Part shown: positions 33,756-42,512 of the stretch, in pieces
Layout: each line of letters opens with the position of its first letter
Position numbering within the stretch: the first letter of the stretch is position 1
Source: an uncultured Lentisphaeraceae bacterium
GTDB lineage: Bacteria > Verrucomicrobiota > Kiritimatiellia > RFP12 > DVOR01
Assembly: GCA_949288955.1 (NCBI GenBank)
Contig: CASEMS010000008.1
Coordinates: forward strand, 1 to 49,130
DNA: 49,130 nt
Direction of reading: 5' to 3'
Position numbers and translations under genes: made by a program
Notes under the pieces: generated by a model
Seen by the model: only the letters and a program-made list of their open reading frames with translations
What the model was told of the DNA's origin: nothing
Databases searched by the model: none

Positions 33756-34604
33756 TCAGCGTTTGGGCTCAAGGGGCAGGAAGGGCGCCAGCGCGGCCTC
33801 GCCGCCAAGGAGCGTGGTGGGGGTGCGGCCGTCCCACTTCTCAATGGCTTTGAGCAGGAGGTACTGGTCGCCGCCGGTCTCCTTGATGACCTCGGATTGG
33901 AGGCGGATGGACTCGGCCTCGGCCTTGGCGAGGAGGACTTTCGCCTCCGCTTGGGCGTTGGCCTTCTCAAGTTGCTGCTGCGCCTCGGTCTTGACGCGCT
34001 CCAGGACGTTCTTGGCCTTGAGGGCCTCCTGCTCGGCGATCATCTTCTCCTCGATGGCGTCGTTGAACCGCTGGGAGAAGTTGAGATCGGCGATTTGGAG
34101 GGAGTCGAGCGTGACGTTGTAGGAGGCCAGAAGCGCCTTGAGGGAGTCGAAGATGAGGGCGCGCACCTCCTCGCGCTTGGTGATGAGCTCCTCCGCGTTG
34201 AACTTGGAGAAGGCGGATTTGACGGACTCAAAGATGGCGGGGATGACGATCCGGCGCTGGAAGTCGTCGTAGCCGAACTTGGAGTACGTCTCAATCACCT
34301 TGTCGGGATCGAAGTGGCACTGCGTGGTGACGGCGGCGGAGACTTCCTGGAGATCCTTCGACGAGGCGTTCATGTTCTTGGTCAGGACGGTCTCGGTGCG
34401 GACGTTCACGGTCTTGACGGTCTCGATGAAGGGGATCTTGGCGTAGAGGCCGGGCGTAACGATGCGGACGGGGCGTCCGAAGCGGATGATGATGCCGCGC
34501 TCGCCGGCGTTGATGTTGCCGCACGACAGAAAGATCGTAACGAGGGCAATCACCGCGATGGCGACGGGGATGAGATAACCGGTGTCTTTCAGGGTCTGCT
34601 TCAT
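33756..34604 (-). CDS. SPFH/band-7 (prohibitin-like) membrane protein
   Basis: A 282-residue protein with one N-terminal membrane helix (YLIPVAIAVIALVTIFLSC), then an SPFH domain (GERGIIIRFGRPVRIVTPGLYAKIPFIETVKTVNVRTETV) and a long charged coiled coil (EALKAKNVLERVKTEAQQQLEKANAQAEAKVLLAKAEAESIRLQ), the prohibitin/HflC layout. Family members form membrane-attached rings that hold proteases or organise membrane domains. The ATG at 34604 follows AAAGGAAC. It lies 28 bp after recJ and 15 bp before the sulfatase start. No FtsH or HflK partner is adjacent. Confidence 0.9.
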   Translation of the reverse strand: MKQTLKDTGYLIPVAIAVIALVTIFLSCGNINAGERGIIIRFGRPVRIVTPGLYAKIPFIETVKTVNVRTETVLTKNMNASSKDLQEVSAAVTTQCHFDPDKVIETYSKFGYDDFQRRIVIPAIFESVKSAFSKFNAEELITKREEVRALIFDSLKALLASYNVTLDSLQIADLNFSQRFNDAIEEKMIAEQEALKAKNVLERVKTEAQQQLEKANAQAEAKVLLAKAEAESIRLQSEVIKETGGDQYLLLKAIEKWDGRTPTTLLGGEAALAPFLPLEPKR

Positions 34605-34632
34605 GAGGGTTCCTTTCGGTGTGCGCCTCGGC

Positions 34633-36294
34633 TCAGATGGGCTGGGCGTCGGCAAGGATGAGATTGGGGACGGGCTCGCGGAAGGTGTCGATGGCCAGGG
34701 TGAACCACGCGCGGAGTCGGAGCCCGGGGTGCCAGCCGCGGGCAGCCTTGGCGTTGCCGAACCAGACGGCCTTGAGTGGGTTGCCACCCTCGATGGGGCG
34801 GAGGGCGAGGCGCAGGTGGGAGCCGTCGGCGCCGATGGGGTTGGCGGCGTCGAGGGTGAAGTCTTTGCGGAAGATCGGTTTGTGGTTGCCGTGGCCGTAA
34901 GGCTCCAGACGCTCAAGCTCGTGGCAGAGGGTGAGGGTGATGGGGAGATGGGTGAGGTCGGAATCGAAGAGGGTCGGCTCTTCCTGCAACTCGGTTTGGG
35001 GGAAGGCTTCGGGAAGTCGGCGGGCGAAGTCGGCATAGGCGCCGGGGCGCAGGGCGAAGCCTGCGGCCCCGGCGTGTCCGCCGTGGGCGGCGAGCAGGTC
35101 GGCGACGGTGTCGAGGGCGCGGACGGCGTCCCACGGCGGGCAGGCGCGCATGGAGCCGTGCCCGCCCCCATCGGGCGTGAGGCGGACAAGCGCGGTGGGC
35201 AGGCCAAAGCGGTCGACAAGCCGTGCCGCGACGATGCCAAGCACGCCCGGATGGAAATCCTCCCCCGCGACGAGCAGGAGATTGCCGGAGGGGTGGGGGG
35301 CGTCGCGGAGGATCCGGTCGAGGAGGTCGCGCTCGATGCGGCGGCGCTCCTCGTTGAGGGCGACGAGTGGGCGGGCGAAGGTGGGGTTGCGCAGGCCGAT
35401 GAGGCCGTAGGCGAGCTTGAGGCGGCCGAGACGCCCGGCGGCATTGACGCAGGGGACGAGGCCGAAGGCGATTTGCTCGGCGGTGGGGGACAAGGGAAGG
35501 CGTTGGGCGTCGGCGAGCGCACGGAGGCCCGGGTTGGCCGTTGGGCGGGCGAGCGCGCGGAGACCTTGGGCGACGAGTAGGCGGTTCTCGCCGGTGAGCG
35601 CCATGACGTCGGCGATGGTGGCGACGGCGGCGAGGTCGAGGAACGCTTCGGGGTTGATGGGAAGGCCGCGGGCGGCGAGCGCGCGGACGAGGGTGAGGGC
35701 GACGGCGCACCCGCAGAGCCCCTCGGCGCCGGGGGGCGCGGAGAGTCGGGGGTTGACGATGGCGACGGCGTCCGGGAGGTGCGCGGGGGGCGTGTGGTGG
35801 TCCGTGATCAGGACGTCCACGCCTTGTCCGCGGAGCCAGGCGACCTCCTCACGGCAGGTGATGCCGCAATCGACGGTAACAAGGAGGCTTGGGCGTGGGG
35901 CGTAGGCGAGGCAGCGTTCGAGGGCGGCGCGGGTGAGGCCGTAACCCTCGGTCTCGCGGTCGGGGATGAAGGGTTTGACGGTCGCGCCGACCTGTGCGAG
36001 GGCTTGGACGAGCAGGGCGGTGGCGGTGATGCCGTCCACGTCATAGTCCCCGAAGACGGTGATGGGCTCGTGGTCGGCGATGGCGCGGAGGAGACGGTCG
36101 GCGGCGGCTTCCATGCCCGCGAAGGCAAAAGGGGCGCAGAGTGGCGTTTGCTCGGGGGTGAGCCAGCGGCGCGCCTCGTCGAGGGAGGCGACACGGCGGG
36201 CGACGATGGCGGCGACAAGGGGCGAGAGCCCAGCCTCGGCGGCGATGGCGGTGGTGAGCGTGGGGTCTGGAGTGGGTGCGGGTGCCCAGCGCAC
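34633..36294 (-). CDS. recJ: Single-stranded-DNA-specific exonuclease RecJ
   Basis: A 553-residue 5'-3' exonuclease used in recombination and mismatch repair. DHH-family metal motifs are clear: VFGDYDVDGITATALL, LVTVDCGIT, ITDHHTPP and the later CVNAAGRLGRL. The DHHA1 part has GHGSMRA and LAAHGGHAGAAGFAL. The C-terminal OB-like region includes LEPYGHGNHKPIF. The start is taken as GTG at 36294, one base after the dtd stop, because the protein then begins VRWAPAPTPDPTLTTAIAAEAGLSPLVAAIVARR like other RecJ N-termini; the longer frame overlaps dtd. Slightly shorter than E. coli RecJ. Confidence 0.95.
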   Translation of the reverse strand: MRWAPAPTPDPTLTTAIAAEAGLSPLVAAIVARRVASLDEARRWLTPEQTPLCAPFAFAGMEAAADRLLRAIADHEPITVFGDYDVDGITATALLVQALAQVGATVKPFIPDRETEGYGLTRAALERCLAYAPRPSLLVTVDCGITCREEVAWLRGQGVDVLITDHHTPPAHLPDAVAIVNPRLSAPPGAEGLCGCAVALTLVRALAARGLPINPEAFLDLAAVATIADVMALTGENRLLVAQGLRALARPTANPGLRALADAQRLPLSPTAEQIAFGLVPCVNAAGRLGRLKLAYGLIGLRNPTFARPLVALNEERRRIERDLLDRILRDAPHPSGNLLLVAGEDFHPGVLGIVAARLVDRFGLPTALVRLTPDGGGHGSMRACPPWDAVRALDTVADLLAAHGGHAGAAGFALRPGAYADFARRLPEAFPQTELQEEPTLFDSDLTHLPITLTLCHELERLEPYGHGNHKPIFRKDFTLDAANPIGADGSHLRLALRPIEGGNPLKAVWFGNAKAARGWHPGLRLRAWFTLAIDTFREPVPNLILADAQPI

Positions 36295-36295
36295 G

Positions 36296-36742
36296 TCAGG
36301 CCTCCAGAAGGATGGTGCAGGGGCCGTGGTTGAGAAGGCGGACTTCCATCTCAGCGCCGAAGACGCCGCCGCCCAAACGCGCCTCGCCCAAGGTTGCGCG
36401 GAGGGTGGCGAGGCAGTGGCGGTAGAGCGGTTCGGCCTCCTCCGGTCGGGCGGCGGTGGAGAAGCCGGGGCGGTTGCCGTGGGAGGTGTCGGCGTAGAGG
36501 GTGAATTGGGAGACGAGGATGACACTGCCGCCGACATCGAGGACGGAGCGGTTCATGGCGCCGCGTTCGTCCTCGAAGATGCGGAGTTTGAGGAGCTTGG
36601 CGCACAGCTTCTCGGCCTGGGCCGGGGTGTCCCCGGGGGCGACACCGCAGAGGACGAGCAACCCAGGGCCGTCGAAGGCGGAGACGGTCTCTCCGGCGAC
36701 GGTGACGGAAGCCTGGGTGGCGCGTTGGACGAGCATTCGCAT
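36296..36742 (-). CDS. dtd: D-aminoacyl-tRNA deacylase
   Basis: A 148-residue DTD enzyme that frees tRNA from D-amino acids. Start RMLVQRATQASVTVAGE; the catalytic SQFTLYAD motif near 78-85; the cis-Pro cross-subunit motif near the end reads NHGPCTILLE. The length is typical. Two adjacent ATGs (36742 and 36736) are possible starts. It follows the GH3 gene by 14 bp and is nearly joined to recJ (TGA, one base, GTG), so translation of recJ is probably coupled. Confidence 0.95.
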   Translation of the reverse strand: MRMLVQRATQASVTVAGETVSAFDGPGLLVLCGVAPGDTPAQAEKLCAKLLKLRIFEDERGAMNRSVLDVGGSVILVSQFTLYADTSHGNRPGFSTAARPEEAEPLYRHCLATLRATLGEARLGGGVFGAEMEVRLLNHGPCTILLEA

Positions 36743-36756
36743 GGCATTCCCCTCGG

Positions 36757-39060
36757 TCAGCGGAGGGTGAATCGGGCGGACTTCACGTTGTGGCTGTCGC
36801 CGCCGATCATCACGTCGAAGTCGCCGGGCTCGGCCACGTGGTTGAGGTCGTAGTCGTAGAACTTGAGGAGCTCTTCGGTGATGGCGAAGGAGACATCCCG
36901 GCTTTCGCCGGCTTTGAGGAAGACCTTGCGGAAACCTTTGAGTTCCTTGACGGGGCGGGTGACGGAACCGACGCGGTCGCGGATGTAGAGTTGGACGACC
37001 TCCGCGCCGTCGCGGTCGCCGGCGTTGGTGATGGTGACGGTGGCGGTGAGGGCCTCACCGGGGGCGATCGTGGTCTTGTCGAGGCGGATGTTGCCGTAGT
37101 GGAAGGTAGTGTAGGAGAGACCGTAGCCGAAGGGATAGAGCGGGTCGTTGTCCACGTCGATATAGTTGGAACGGTATTTGGTGAACCACTGCTTGGCGGT
37201 GATGGGGCGGCCGGTGTTCTTGTGGTTGTAGAAGAGCGGGATCTGCCCGACGTTCTTGGGGAAGGTCATGGTGAGTTTGCCGCTGGGATTGACATCGCCG
37301 AAGAGGACGTCGCCGACGGCATAGGCGGTCTCGCTGCCGCCGAACCAGACACAGAGGATGGCGGGGACGTTGGCGTGCTCCCATTGGAGGGTGAGGGGGC
37401 GCCCGGTGAAGAGGGTGAGGACGACGGGTTTGCCAGTCTTCAGCAAGGCTTCCAGAAGCCGACGCTGGGCGTCGGGGAGGCCGAGGTCGGTGCGGCAGGC
37501 GCACTCGCCGTTCATCTCGGAGGATTCGCCGAGCGCGGCGACGATGACGTCGGCCTTGGCGGCGGTGGCGAGCGCCTCGTCCAGAAGCTGTTGGGCGGTG
37601 CGGTTGTCGCGGTGGAGGCTGCGCCCGAAGAGGGTGGCGCGATGCTCGTAGGCGGGGTCGTCCATCAGGTTGCTGCCCTTGGCGTAGAGGATCTCGACCT
37701 GTCCTTTGGTCAGCTCACGAAGGCCTTCGACCAGCGAGGGGCACGCATCCAACTTCGCCGAGACGCTCCATGTGCCGTGCATATTGGCGCGGCTGTCGGC
37801 CAACGGCCCAACGACGGCCACGGTGCCTTGCTTGCGCAGGGGGAGGATGGGCGCCTGCCCGGGTTTGGCGGGGGCGTTCTTGAGCAGGACGAAGCACTTG
37901 GAGGCAATTTCCCGGGCGGCGGCACGGTGCTCGGGGCTGAAGATTTCTTTCTGTCGGCGCGTGGGGTCGCAATACTTATAAGGGTCGGCGAAGAGGCCGA
38001 GCTTCCACTTCGCCTCCAGGATGCGGCGGCAGGCGCGGTCGATCTCCGCTTGGGAGACTTTGCCCTCGTCGAGGGACTTCTTCAGGGTGCGGACGAAGCC
38101 GTGGCTCACCATGTCCATGTCAAGGCCGGCGCGGAGGGCTCGGGCGGAGACGGTCTGGAGGTCGCCGATGCCATGGTCGATCATCTCGCTGAGGCTGGTG
38201 TAGTCCGAGACGACGAAGCCGCCGAAGCCCCATTCCTCGCGGAGGAGTTTGGTCAGGAGCCAACGGTTGGCCGTGGCGGGCACGCCGTCGATCTCGTTGA
38301 AGGAGGACATCACGCTGCCTGCGCCGGCCTCCAAGGCGGCTCGGTAAGGCGGGAGGTACTCGTTGTACATCCGGATGCGGCTCATGTCCACGGGATTGTA
38401 GTCTCGGCCAGCCTCGGAGGCGCCATAAAGGGCGAAGTGCTTGACGCAGGCCATAATCTGGTTGTTGGCTTGGAGCTGGGTGGCTTTGTCGGGGCCCTGA
38501 TAACCGCGCACCATGGCCTGGGCGATGGCGGAACCGAGGAAGGGGTCCTCTCCGCCGCCTTCGGCCACACGCCCCCAACGCGGGTCACGGCTGATGTCCA
38601 CCATCGGGCTGAACGTCCAGCAGATACCGTCGGCGCTGGCCTCCGTGGCCGCAATGTGCGCCGAGCGCTCGATGGCGTCCATGTCCCAGCTACAGGAGAG
38701 CGCCAACGGGATGGGAAGGGTGGTCTCATAGCCGTGGACGACGTCCAACCCGAAGATGAGCGGGATGCCGAGACGGGATTCCTCGACCGCCAAGCGTTGC
38801 ATCTCGCGGACACGCTCCACGCCCGTCAGGTTGAAAACGCCGCCGACCTGCCCCTTCACGACGGCTTGAGCCACGCCATTGTTCGTTGCCTGCCCCGTTA
38901 CGATCTCACCGGAGAAGGTGGGCAGGTTCAGTTGGCCAATCTTCTCCTCCACGGTCATCTTGCCCATGAGATCGTCGATGAAGGCATTCATCTCCGTCTT
39001 GGGCGCGGCGACGGAGAATGCGGCGACTGCAAGCAACGTAAGCGTGAGTGGGGTCTTCAT
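36757..39060 (-). CDS. bglX: Exported glycoside hydrolase family 3 beta-glucosidase
   Basis: A 767-residue BglX-type enzyme. Residues 1-19 are a Sec signal peptide. The TIM-barrel domain has IPLIFGLDVVHGYETTLPIPLALSCSWD, the WTFSPMVDISRDPRWGRVAEGGGEDPFL block, KHFALYGASEAGRDYNPVDMS, and the nucleophile aspartate near residue 285 in FVVSDYTS. The second domain supplies GESSEMNGECACRTDLGLP with the likely acid/base glutamate. A fibronectin-III-like end (AGESRDVSFAITEELLKFYDYDLNHVAEPGDF) completes the family layout. It cleaves beta-linked glucose or xylose from oligosaccharides in the periplasm. The ATG at 39060 follows AAGGAGGG and overlaps the small lipoprotein gene (ATGA). Confidence 0.94.
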   Translation of the reverse strand: MKTPLTLTLLAVAAFSVAAPKTEMNAFIDDLMGKMTVEEKIGQLNLPTFSGEIVTGQATNNGVAQAVVKGQVGGVFNLTGVERVREMQRLAVEESRLGIPLIFGLDVVHGYETTLPIPLALSCSWDMDAIERSAHIAATEASADGICWTFSPMVDISRDPRWGRVAEGGGEDPFLGSAIAQAMVRGYQGPDKATQLQANNQIMACVKHFALYGASEAGRDYNPVDMSRIRMYNEYLPPYRAALEAGAGSVMSSFNEIDGVPATANRWLLTKLLREEWGFGGFVVSDYTSLSEMIDHGIGDLQTVSARALRAGLDMDMVSHGFVRTLKKSLDEGKVSQAEIDRACRRILEAKWKLGLFADPYKYCDPTRRQKEIFSPEHRAAAREIASKCFVLLKNAPAKPGQAPILPLRKQGTVAVVGPLADSRANMHGTWSVSAKLDACPSLVEGLRELTKGQVEILYAKGSNLMDDPAYEHRATLFGRSLHRDNRTAQQLLDEALATAAKADVIVAALGESSEMNGECACRTDLGLPDAQRRLLEALLKTGKPVVLTLFTGRPLTLQWEHANVPAILCVWFGGSETAYAVGDVLFGDVNPSGKLTMTFPKNVGQIPLFYNHKNTGRPITAKQWFTKYRSNYIDVDNDPLYPFGYGLSYTTFHYGNIRLDKTTIAPGEALTATVTITNAGDRDGAEVVQLYIRDRVGSVTRPVKELKGFRKVFLKAGESRDVSFAITEELLKFYDYDLNHVAEPGDFDVMIGGDSHNVKSARFTLR

Positions 39061-39320
39061 GGGGTGGTCCCTCCTTGGGAGAGTGTGTGAAGCGTGTAGG
39101 CGAAATTGCGTGGGGCGACACGCATGGAATTGTAGCGGATGCGAAGGGTGTTCCCCTCGACGGCGACTTCGGGCGGCGTTTGCGTGTCAAGCGCGCGGCA
39201 CGCCGCCACGGCGCGTTGCGCGGGGACGTTGGGGGGCAGGGCGAACGAAGCCTCCCGCCAGTCCTCACGACTGCAACCGGCGAACAGGAAGAAGGAAAGC
39301 AAGGGTAGGAAGCGTCTCAT
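39057..39320 (-). CDS. Small lipoprotein between ftsZ and the GH3 gene
   Basis: An 87-residue lipoprotein: MRRFLPLLSFFLFAGC is a clean lipobox with the lipidated cysteine at residue 16. The mature ~70 residues (FALPPNVPAQRAVAACRALDTQTPPEVAVEGNTLRIRYNSMRVAPRNFAYTLHTLSQ) read as a small alpha-beta domain resembling ferredoxin-like metal-binding folds. I do not recognise a family. It overlaps ftsZ by three to four bases upstream and the GH3 gene by four downstream, so it is translationally tied to cell-division genes. Confidence 0.75.
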   Translation of the reverse strand: MRRFLPLLSFFLFAGCSREDWREASFALPPNVPAQRAVAACRALDTQTPPEVAVEGNTLRIRYNSMRVAPRNFAYTLHTLSQGGTTP

Positions 39321-40456
39321 CGGGTCAGGCGGATACCGCGGCGTTGGTAGGTTGGGACGTCAAGGTCTTGGCCGTCATAGACCGTGTGCTCGACGTCGGA
39401 GAAACGGTCTTTCGTGGCACCGAGGAGGGAACCTTTCGCGGCCTTGGCACTCTTGCCGCGCCGTCCGTTCAATGGCCGCTCGGTTGGTTCGCCTTCGGGC
39501 GCAGGCGCGCCGAAGGCCAAGACGACGGCGGCGAGCGTACCCTCGCGCCCGGCCTCGTTGGCCGTGCCGAGGAAATCCTCCTGCAACGTCTTGCAATGGG
39601 CGCGCAACCCATCCATGAGCACGCCCAACTCGCAAAGGCGCAGGTCTGGTCCGGCCAAGACGCCAACGACAATCTGAGCGGCATTGGCCAGCCGATCCAC
39701 GCCATCGACGCGCAGTCGCGGGTCGGCGAGCAAGGTGTCGAGAACCTTCCCCGCGCGCCCCTCACCGGAGGCTGAGGCGTCGGCGAAGCAAAACAGTTGC
39801 GCCGCTCGGCGATCTTGGGCGATGAGGCGACGGAAGCGTTCGGCGTCGAAGGCGATGAAGCCCGGGTGCGCCAAGAGCGTCCAGAGCAGACCAAGCATGG
39901 CGGCAAGGCGGTCGGCGGCGCGATCGAACGCCTCGTGGGCGGGAAGCGTCGAGACATCCTCGCCTATCAGCAGATCGAGAGGCACGCGCGCCAAGGCGTC
40001 GGCGCGCGCCTCGATCGTGGGGGCGAGCACACGCGCGCAACGGCGGCGATCCTCGCCCTCGAAGGCGAAAGGCTCGGTGGCGATGACGATGGTTGCTGAG
40101 CCTTGGGCGTGGAGGAGTTCCAGCAGGAAGGGGAGCGCGCCGGAGGTGCCGCCGCCACAGCAGGTGAGGATGATGGTGAGGCGCGGGGAGCCGATCTGCG
40201 CGAGAAGCTGCGAGGCATCGTCGCGCAATGCCCCGGCGCCGAGGTTATGGTCGCCGCCCGTGCCGCGCCCGGCCAAGCGTTTGACGCCAAAGACGGTGGT
40301 GGCGACGCCCACGGCGGGGGTGAGGGTCTGGAGGACAGTGTCGTCGGTGTCGAGGATAAGGGCGCGGAGCGGCGCGGTGGCGCGTTCGGCGACGCGCCGG
40401 GCCACACCGGCCGCCGCGCCGCCCAGGGAAAGGAGGAGGAGGTCGTCGGTGTCCAT
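39317..40456 (-). CDS. ftsZ: Highly divergent FtsZ
   Basis: A 379-residue tubulin-fold protein directly after ftsA. The FtsZ frame is recognisable: RLAGRGTGGDHNLGAGAL, the phosphate loop GGGTSGALPFLLELLHAQG at 101-119 (canonical GGGTGTG), IVIATEPFAFEGEDRRR, ASGEGRAGKVLDTLLADPRL, and LAGPDLRLCEL. The end DLDVPTYQRRGIRL is a good C-terminal peptide for FtsA/ZipA-type partners. The T7 loop reads GFIAFDAERF at 199-208 against NxDFAD: the asparagine is A202, the first aspartate is kept (D204), and the second is R207. GTP turnover may thus be altered. Divergent FtsZ proteins have been reported in Verrucomicrobia and relatives. An FtsZ-like paralogue with a full-strength FtsZ elsewhere is the alternative. 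Confidence 0.85.
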   Translation of the reverse strand: MDTDDLLLLSLGGAAAGVARRVAERATAPLRALILDTDDTVLQTLTPAVGVATTVFGVKRLAGRGTGGDHNLGAGALRDDASQLLAQIGSPRLTIILTCCGGGTSGALPFLLELLHAQGSATIVIATEPFAFEGEDRRRCARVLAPTIEARADALARVPLDLLIGEDVSTLPAHEAFDRAADRLAAMLGLLWTLLAHPGFIAFDAERFRRLIAQDRRAAQLFCFADASASGEGRAGKVLDTLLADPRLRVDGVDRLANAAQIVVGVLAGPDLRLCELGVLMDGLRAHCKTLQEDFLGTANEAGREGTLAAVVLAFGAPAPEGEPTERPLNGRRGKSAKAAKGSLLGATKDRFSDVEHTVYDGQDLDVPTYQRRGIRLTR

Positions 40457-40461
40457 GGTCG

Positions 40462-41655
40462 TCAGCCCCTAAGGAAGGCGCGGAGGCGCGCGAGGAGGGA
40501 GGGATGGTAGGCTTCCTGCGCCAACGTGCGGCAGCGCCAATTGAGGATGCCAACGGCGGTGGCGTGACGGTAAGGAGCCTCCGCCATCGCGTCAGGCAGG
40601 TTGGCGACGTTGATGGGCACGCCCAGCGAGCACGGTTTGCCGAAGATGGCGGAGGCCTGCTCGGCGATGAGCGGCAGGGCGGCCGTGCCACCGGTGAGGA
40701 AAATGCCGCCATGCACTTGGGGCAGGACGTCCCGCAACGCATCGCGCAACAACCGGAAGGTCTCGTCGACGCGCTCGGTGGTAACGGTTTGGATGGCGTG
40801 GACGGAGACGGAGCGGTCGTTGGTGGAGAAGGGGGTGCGCAGAAGGTGGCGGGCGTTGGCGAGGTCTGGCTGGATCATGGCGGCGCCGCGGGCCAGCTTC
40901 ATCTCCTCGGCCTGTTTCTGGGTGGCTTGGAAGGCGAGGGCAAGATCGTTGGTGAGATGCGCGCCGCCCACGCCAAGGGCTCCGGCGGCCGCGACGACGC
41001 CGTTGCAGACGGCCAGATAATCCACGGTGCCGGCGCCGAAGTCGATGACCACCGCGCCATCCTCGCGGGCTTTGCGGTCAAGCACGGCCTCGGCAGCGGC
41101 GAATCCGGCGAAGACGGTGTCCATCAGGCGAAGCCCCGCCTGATGGATGGCGGTCTGCAAGGCGCCAAGGGCGGTGCGCGGCGCGGTGAGCTCCAGGATG
41201 TTGGCCTTGAGCTCGGCCCCGGCCATCCCAAGTGGGGAGACGACGAGCTGCTCGTTGACGAGATACTTTTGGCGAAAGCGTTGGAGGAGAGCCTCGGGCG
41301 CGTCGGCGGCATCCTCGGTCTGCGCGTTCTCCTCGGCGGCCTCCACATCGTCCTGGTCGATGGCGTGCCCGGGCAGAAGGGAGACACGCCCCGTGCGCAC
41401 AAGGGAGCGCAACCCACCGCAGGAAAAGCCGGTGGACACGTCCGCCAAATCGACGCGATGGTCGTGGCTCATGGCCTCGCAGACACGGCGGATGCCCGCG
41501 GTGACGCTGTCGATGTCGCGGATGACGCCTTTCTTGAGGCCCTGCGTGGGGGTCTCCGTGCGGCCGATTAGGGAGAGCTTCCCGTCAATGACCTCACCTA
41601 CCACCAAACTGGTGGTCTGCGTGCCGATGTCCAATGCGCCCAAGAGAATGCCCAT
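40462..41655 (-). CDS. ftsA: Cell division protein FtsA
   Basis: A 397-residue actin-like ATPase that ties FtsZ to the membrane. Phosphate-1 GALDIGTQTTSLVVGEV, the SHS2-like 1C domain with GFSCGGLRSL, phosphate-2 VVIDFGAGTVDYLAV, and the adenosine motif IFLTGGTAALPLI. The C-terminal PSLLARLRAFLRG is the expected amphipathic membrane-targeting helix. The ATG at 41655 has GAGGAG 5 bases upstream, better than the TTG at 41667. It starts just after the ftsQ stop, and ftsZ starts 5 bp after its own stop. Confidence 0.93.
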   Translation of the reverse strand: MGILLGALDIGTQTTSLVVGEVIDGKLSLIGRTETPTQGLKKGVIRDIDSVTAGIRRVCEAMSHDHRVDLADVSTGFSCGGLRSLVRTGRVSLLPGHAIDQDDVEAAEENAQTEDAADAPEALLQRFRQKYLVNEQLVVSPLGMAGAELKANILELTAPRTALGALQTAIHQAGLRLMDTVFAGFAAAEAVLDRKAREDGAVVIDFGAGTVDYLAVCNGVVAAAGALGVGGAHLTNDLALAFQATQKQAEEMKLARGAAMIQPDLANARHLLRTPFSTNDRSVSVHAIQTVTTERVDETFRLLRDALRDVLPQVHGGIFLTGGTAALPLIAEQASAIFGKPCSLGVPINVANLPDAMAEAPYRHATAVGILNWRCRTLAQEAYHPSLLARLRAFLRG

Positions 41656-41663
41656 GTCGCTCC

Positions 41664-42512
41664 TCAATCCGAGACCGAGACGGCGTTTGGCGCCATCGCG
41701 TTGAAATGCGTCTTACCCTCCAGCGCGGGGCTTCGCAACGCCCGCCCGACGTTCGCCAAACGCCTGAGCATCGCGTCCGAAGCGCCCCGCTCGCGGGCCA
41801 TGTTGGGCCAGGCGATGTCAATCTTCCGGCCATCGCGCAAGGTCACGGCCAGCCCGTCGTCCGCGTCATCGGAGAGGAGGAAGACGCGTGCCACGGAGCC
41901 TGGCAGGTGATAGTCGGGCGAGGCCGCCGCCGCGATCAGGCGCAGCATACAATGCAATTGCGGTGGCAGTCGATCGCCCGGCATCAGATCCGTCGGCAGA
42001 TCGAAGCCCCCAATTTCAGGGTAGGCGTCGCGAGGGCGGGGATAGATGAAGCAGACCCCATCCTCATCCACCACCAATGGCAGGGAGGTCTGGGCCAAAC
42101 GCGCCAACGGCATCCGCTCCTCCACCCACAGTTCCAGTGAGCGGCCCGGTTGAAAGGTCATGGTCACGTTTCGGATCAGCGGACTCTGGCGGCGCAGACG
42201 CGCCACGATGTCGCTCCGAACCAACCCGAATCCGTTGATGGGACGATCCAGACCGAAGTTCTGCAACACCTGTTCGCGCGTCAGCGTGGCGTTCCCGCGG
42301 ATGACGATGTCCTCCGGCGCCACCGTGAAGACCGGGTTCGCTTCGTAATAGGCATTCCGGAACCAGAAAAAGCACGCGAGCGCGACAAGCACCGACAACA
42401 CCGGGAAGAAAAGCCGCGAGAGTGGCCCGGAAAGCATCCGCGCCACGCTTCCGGCAAACGCCGAAGCCCCGCCAGACTGACGTTTCTTGCCGCGCCGCCG
42501 CTCACTCGCCAT
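41664..42512 (-). CDS. ftsQ: FtsQ-like cell division protein
   Basis: A 282-residue bitopic membrane protein: basic cytoplasmic tail (residues 1-30), one helix (LFFPVLSVLVALACFFWF), then a POTRA-like region (VAPEDIVIRGNATLTREQVLQNFGLDRPINGFGLVRSDIVARLRRQSPLIRNVTMTFQPGRSLELWVEERMPLARL) and a beta domain. The position between ddl and ftsA and the POTRA-beta order support FtsQ, the divisome bridge. Its start overlaps the ddl stop by 11 bases. Confidence 0.88.
   Translation of the reverse strand: MASERRRGKKRQSGGASAFAGSVARMLSGPLSRLFFPVLSVLVALACFFWFRNAYYEANPVFTVAPEDIVIRGNATLTREQVLQNFGLDRPINGFGLVRSDIVARLRRQSPLIRNVTMTFQPGRSLELWVEERMPLARLAQTSLPLVVDEDGVCFIYPRPRDAYPEIGGFDLPTDLMPGDRLPPQLHCMLRLIAAAASPDYHLPGSVARVFLLSDDADDGLAVTLRDGRKIDIAWPNMARERGASDAMLRRLANVGRALRSPALEGKTHFNAMAPNAVSVSD

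Noticed and set aside
33756-34604. HflK/HflC protease regulator
   Set aside because: The SPFH fold fits, but there is a single copy with no ftsH or hflK partner; the general prohibitin-like call is safer.
39317-40456. Bacterial tubulin (BtubA/B-like) instead of FtsZ
   Set aside because: The sequence aligns with FtsZ through the C-terminal domain, ends in an FtsZ-type peptide and sits after ftsA.
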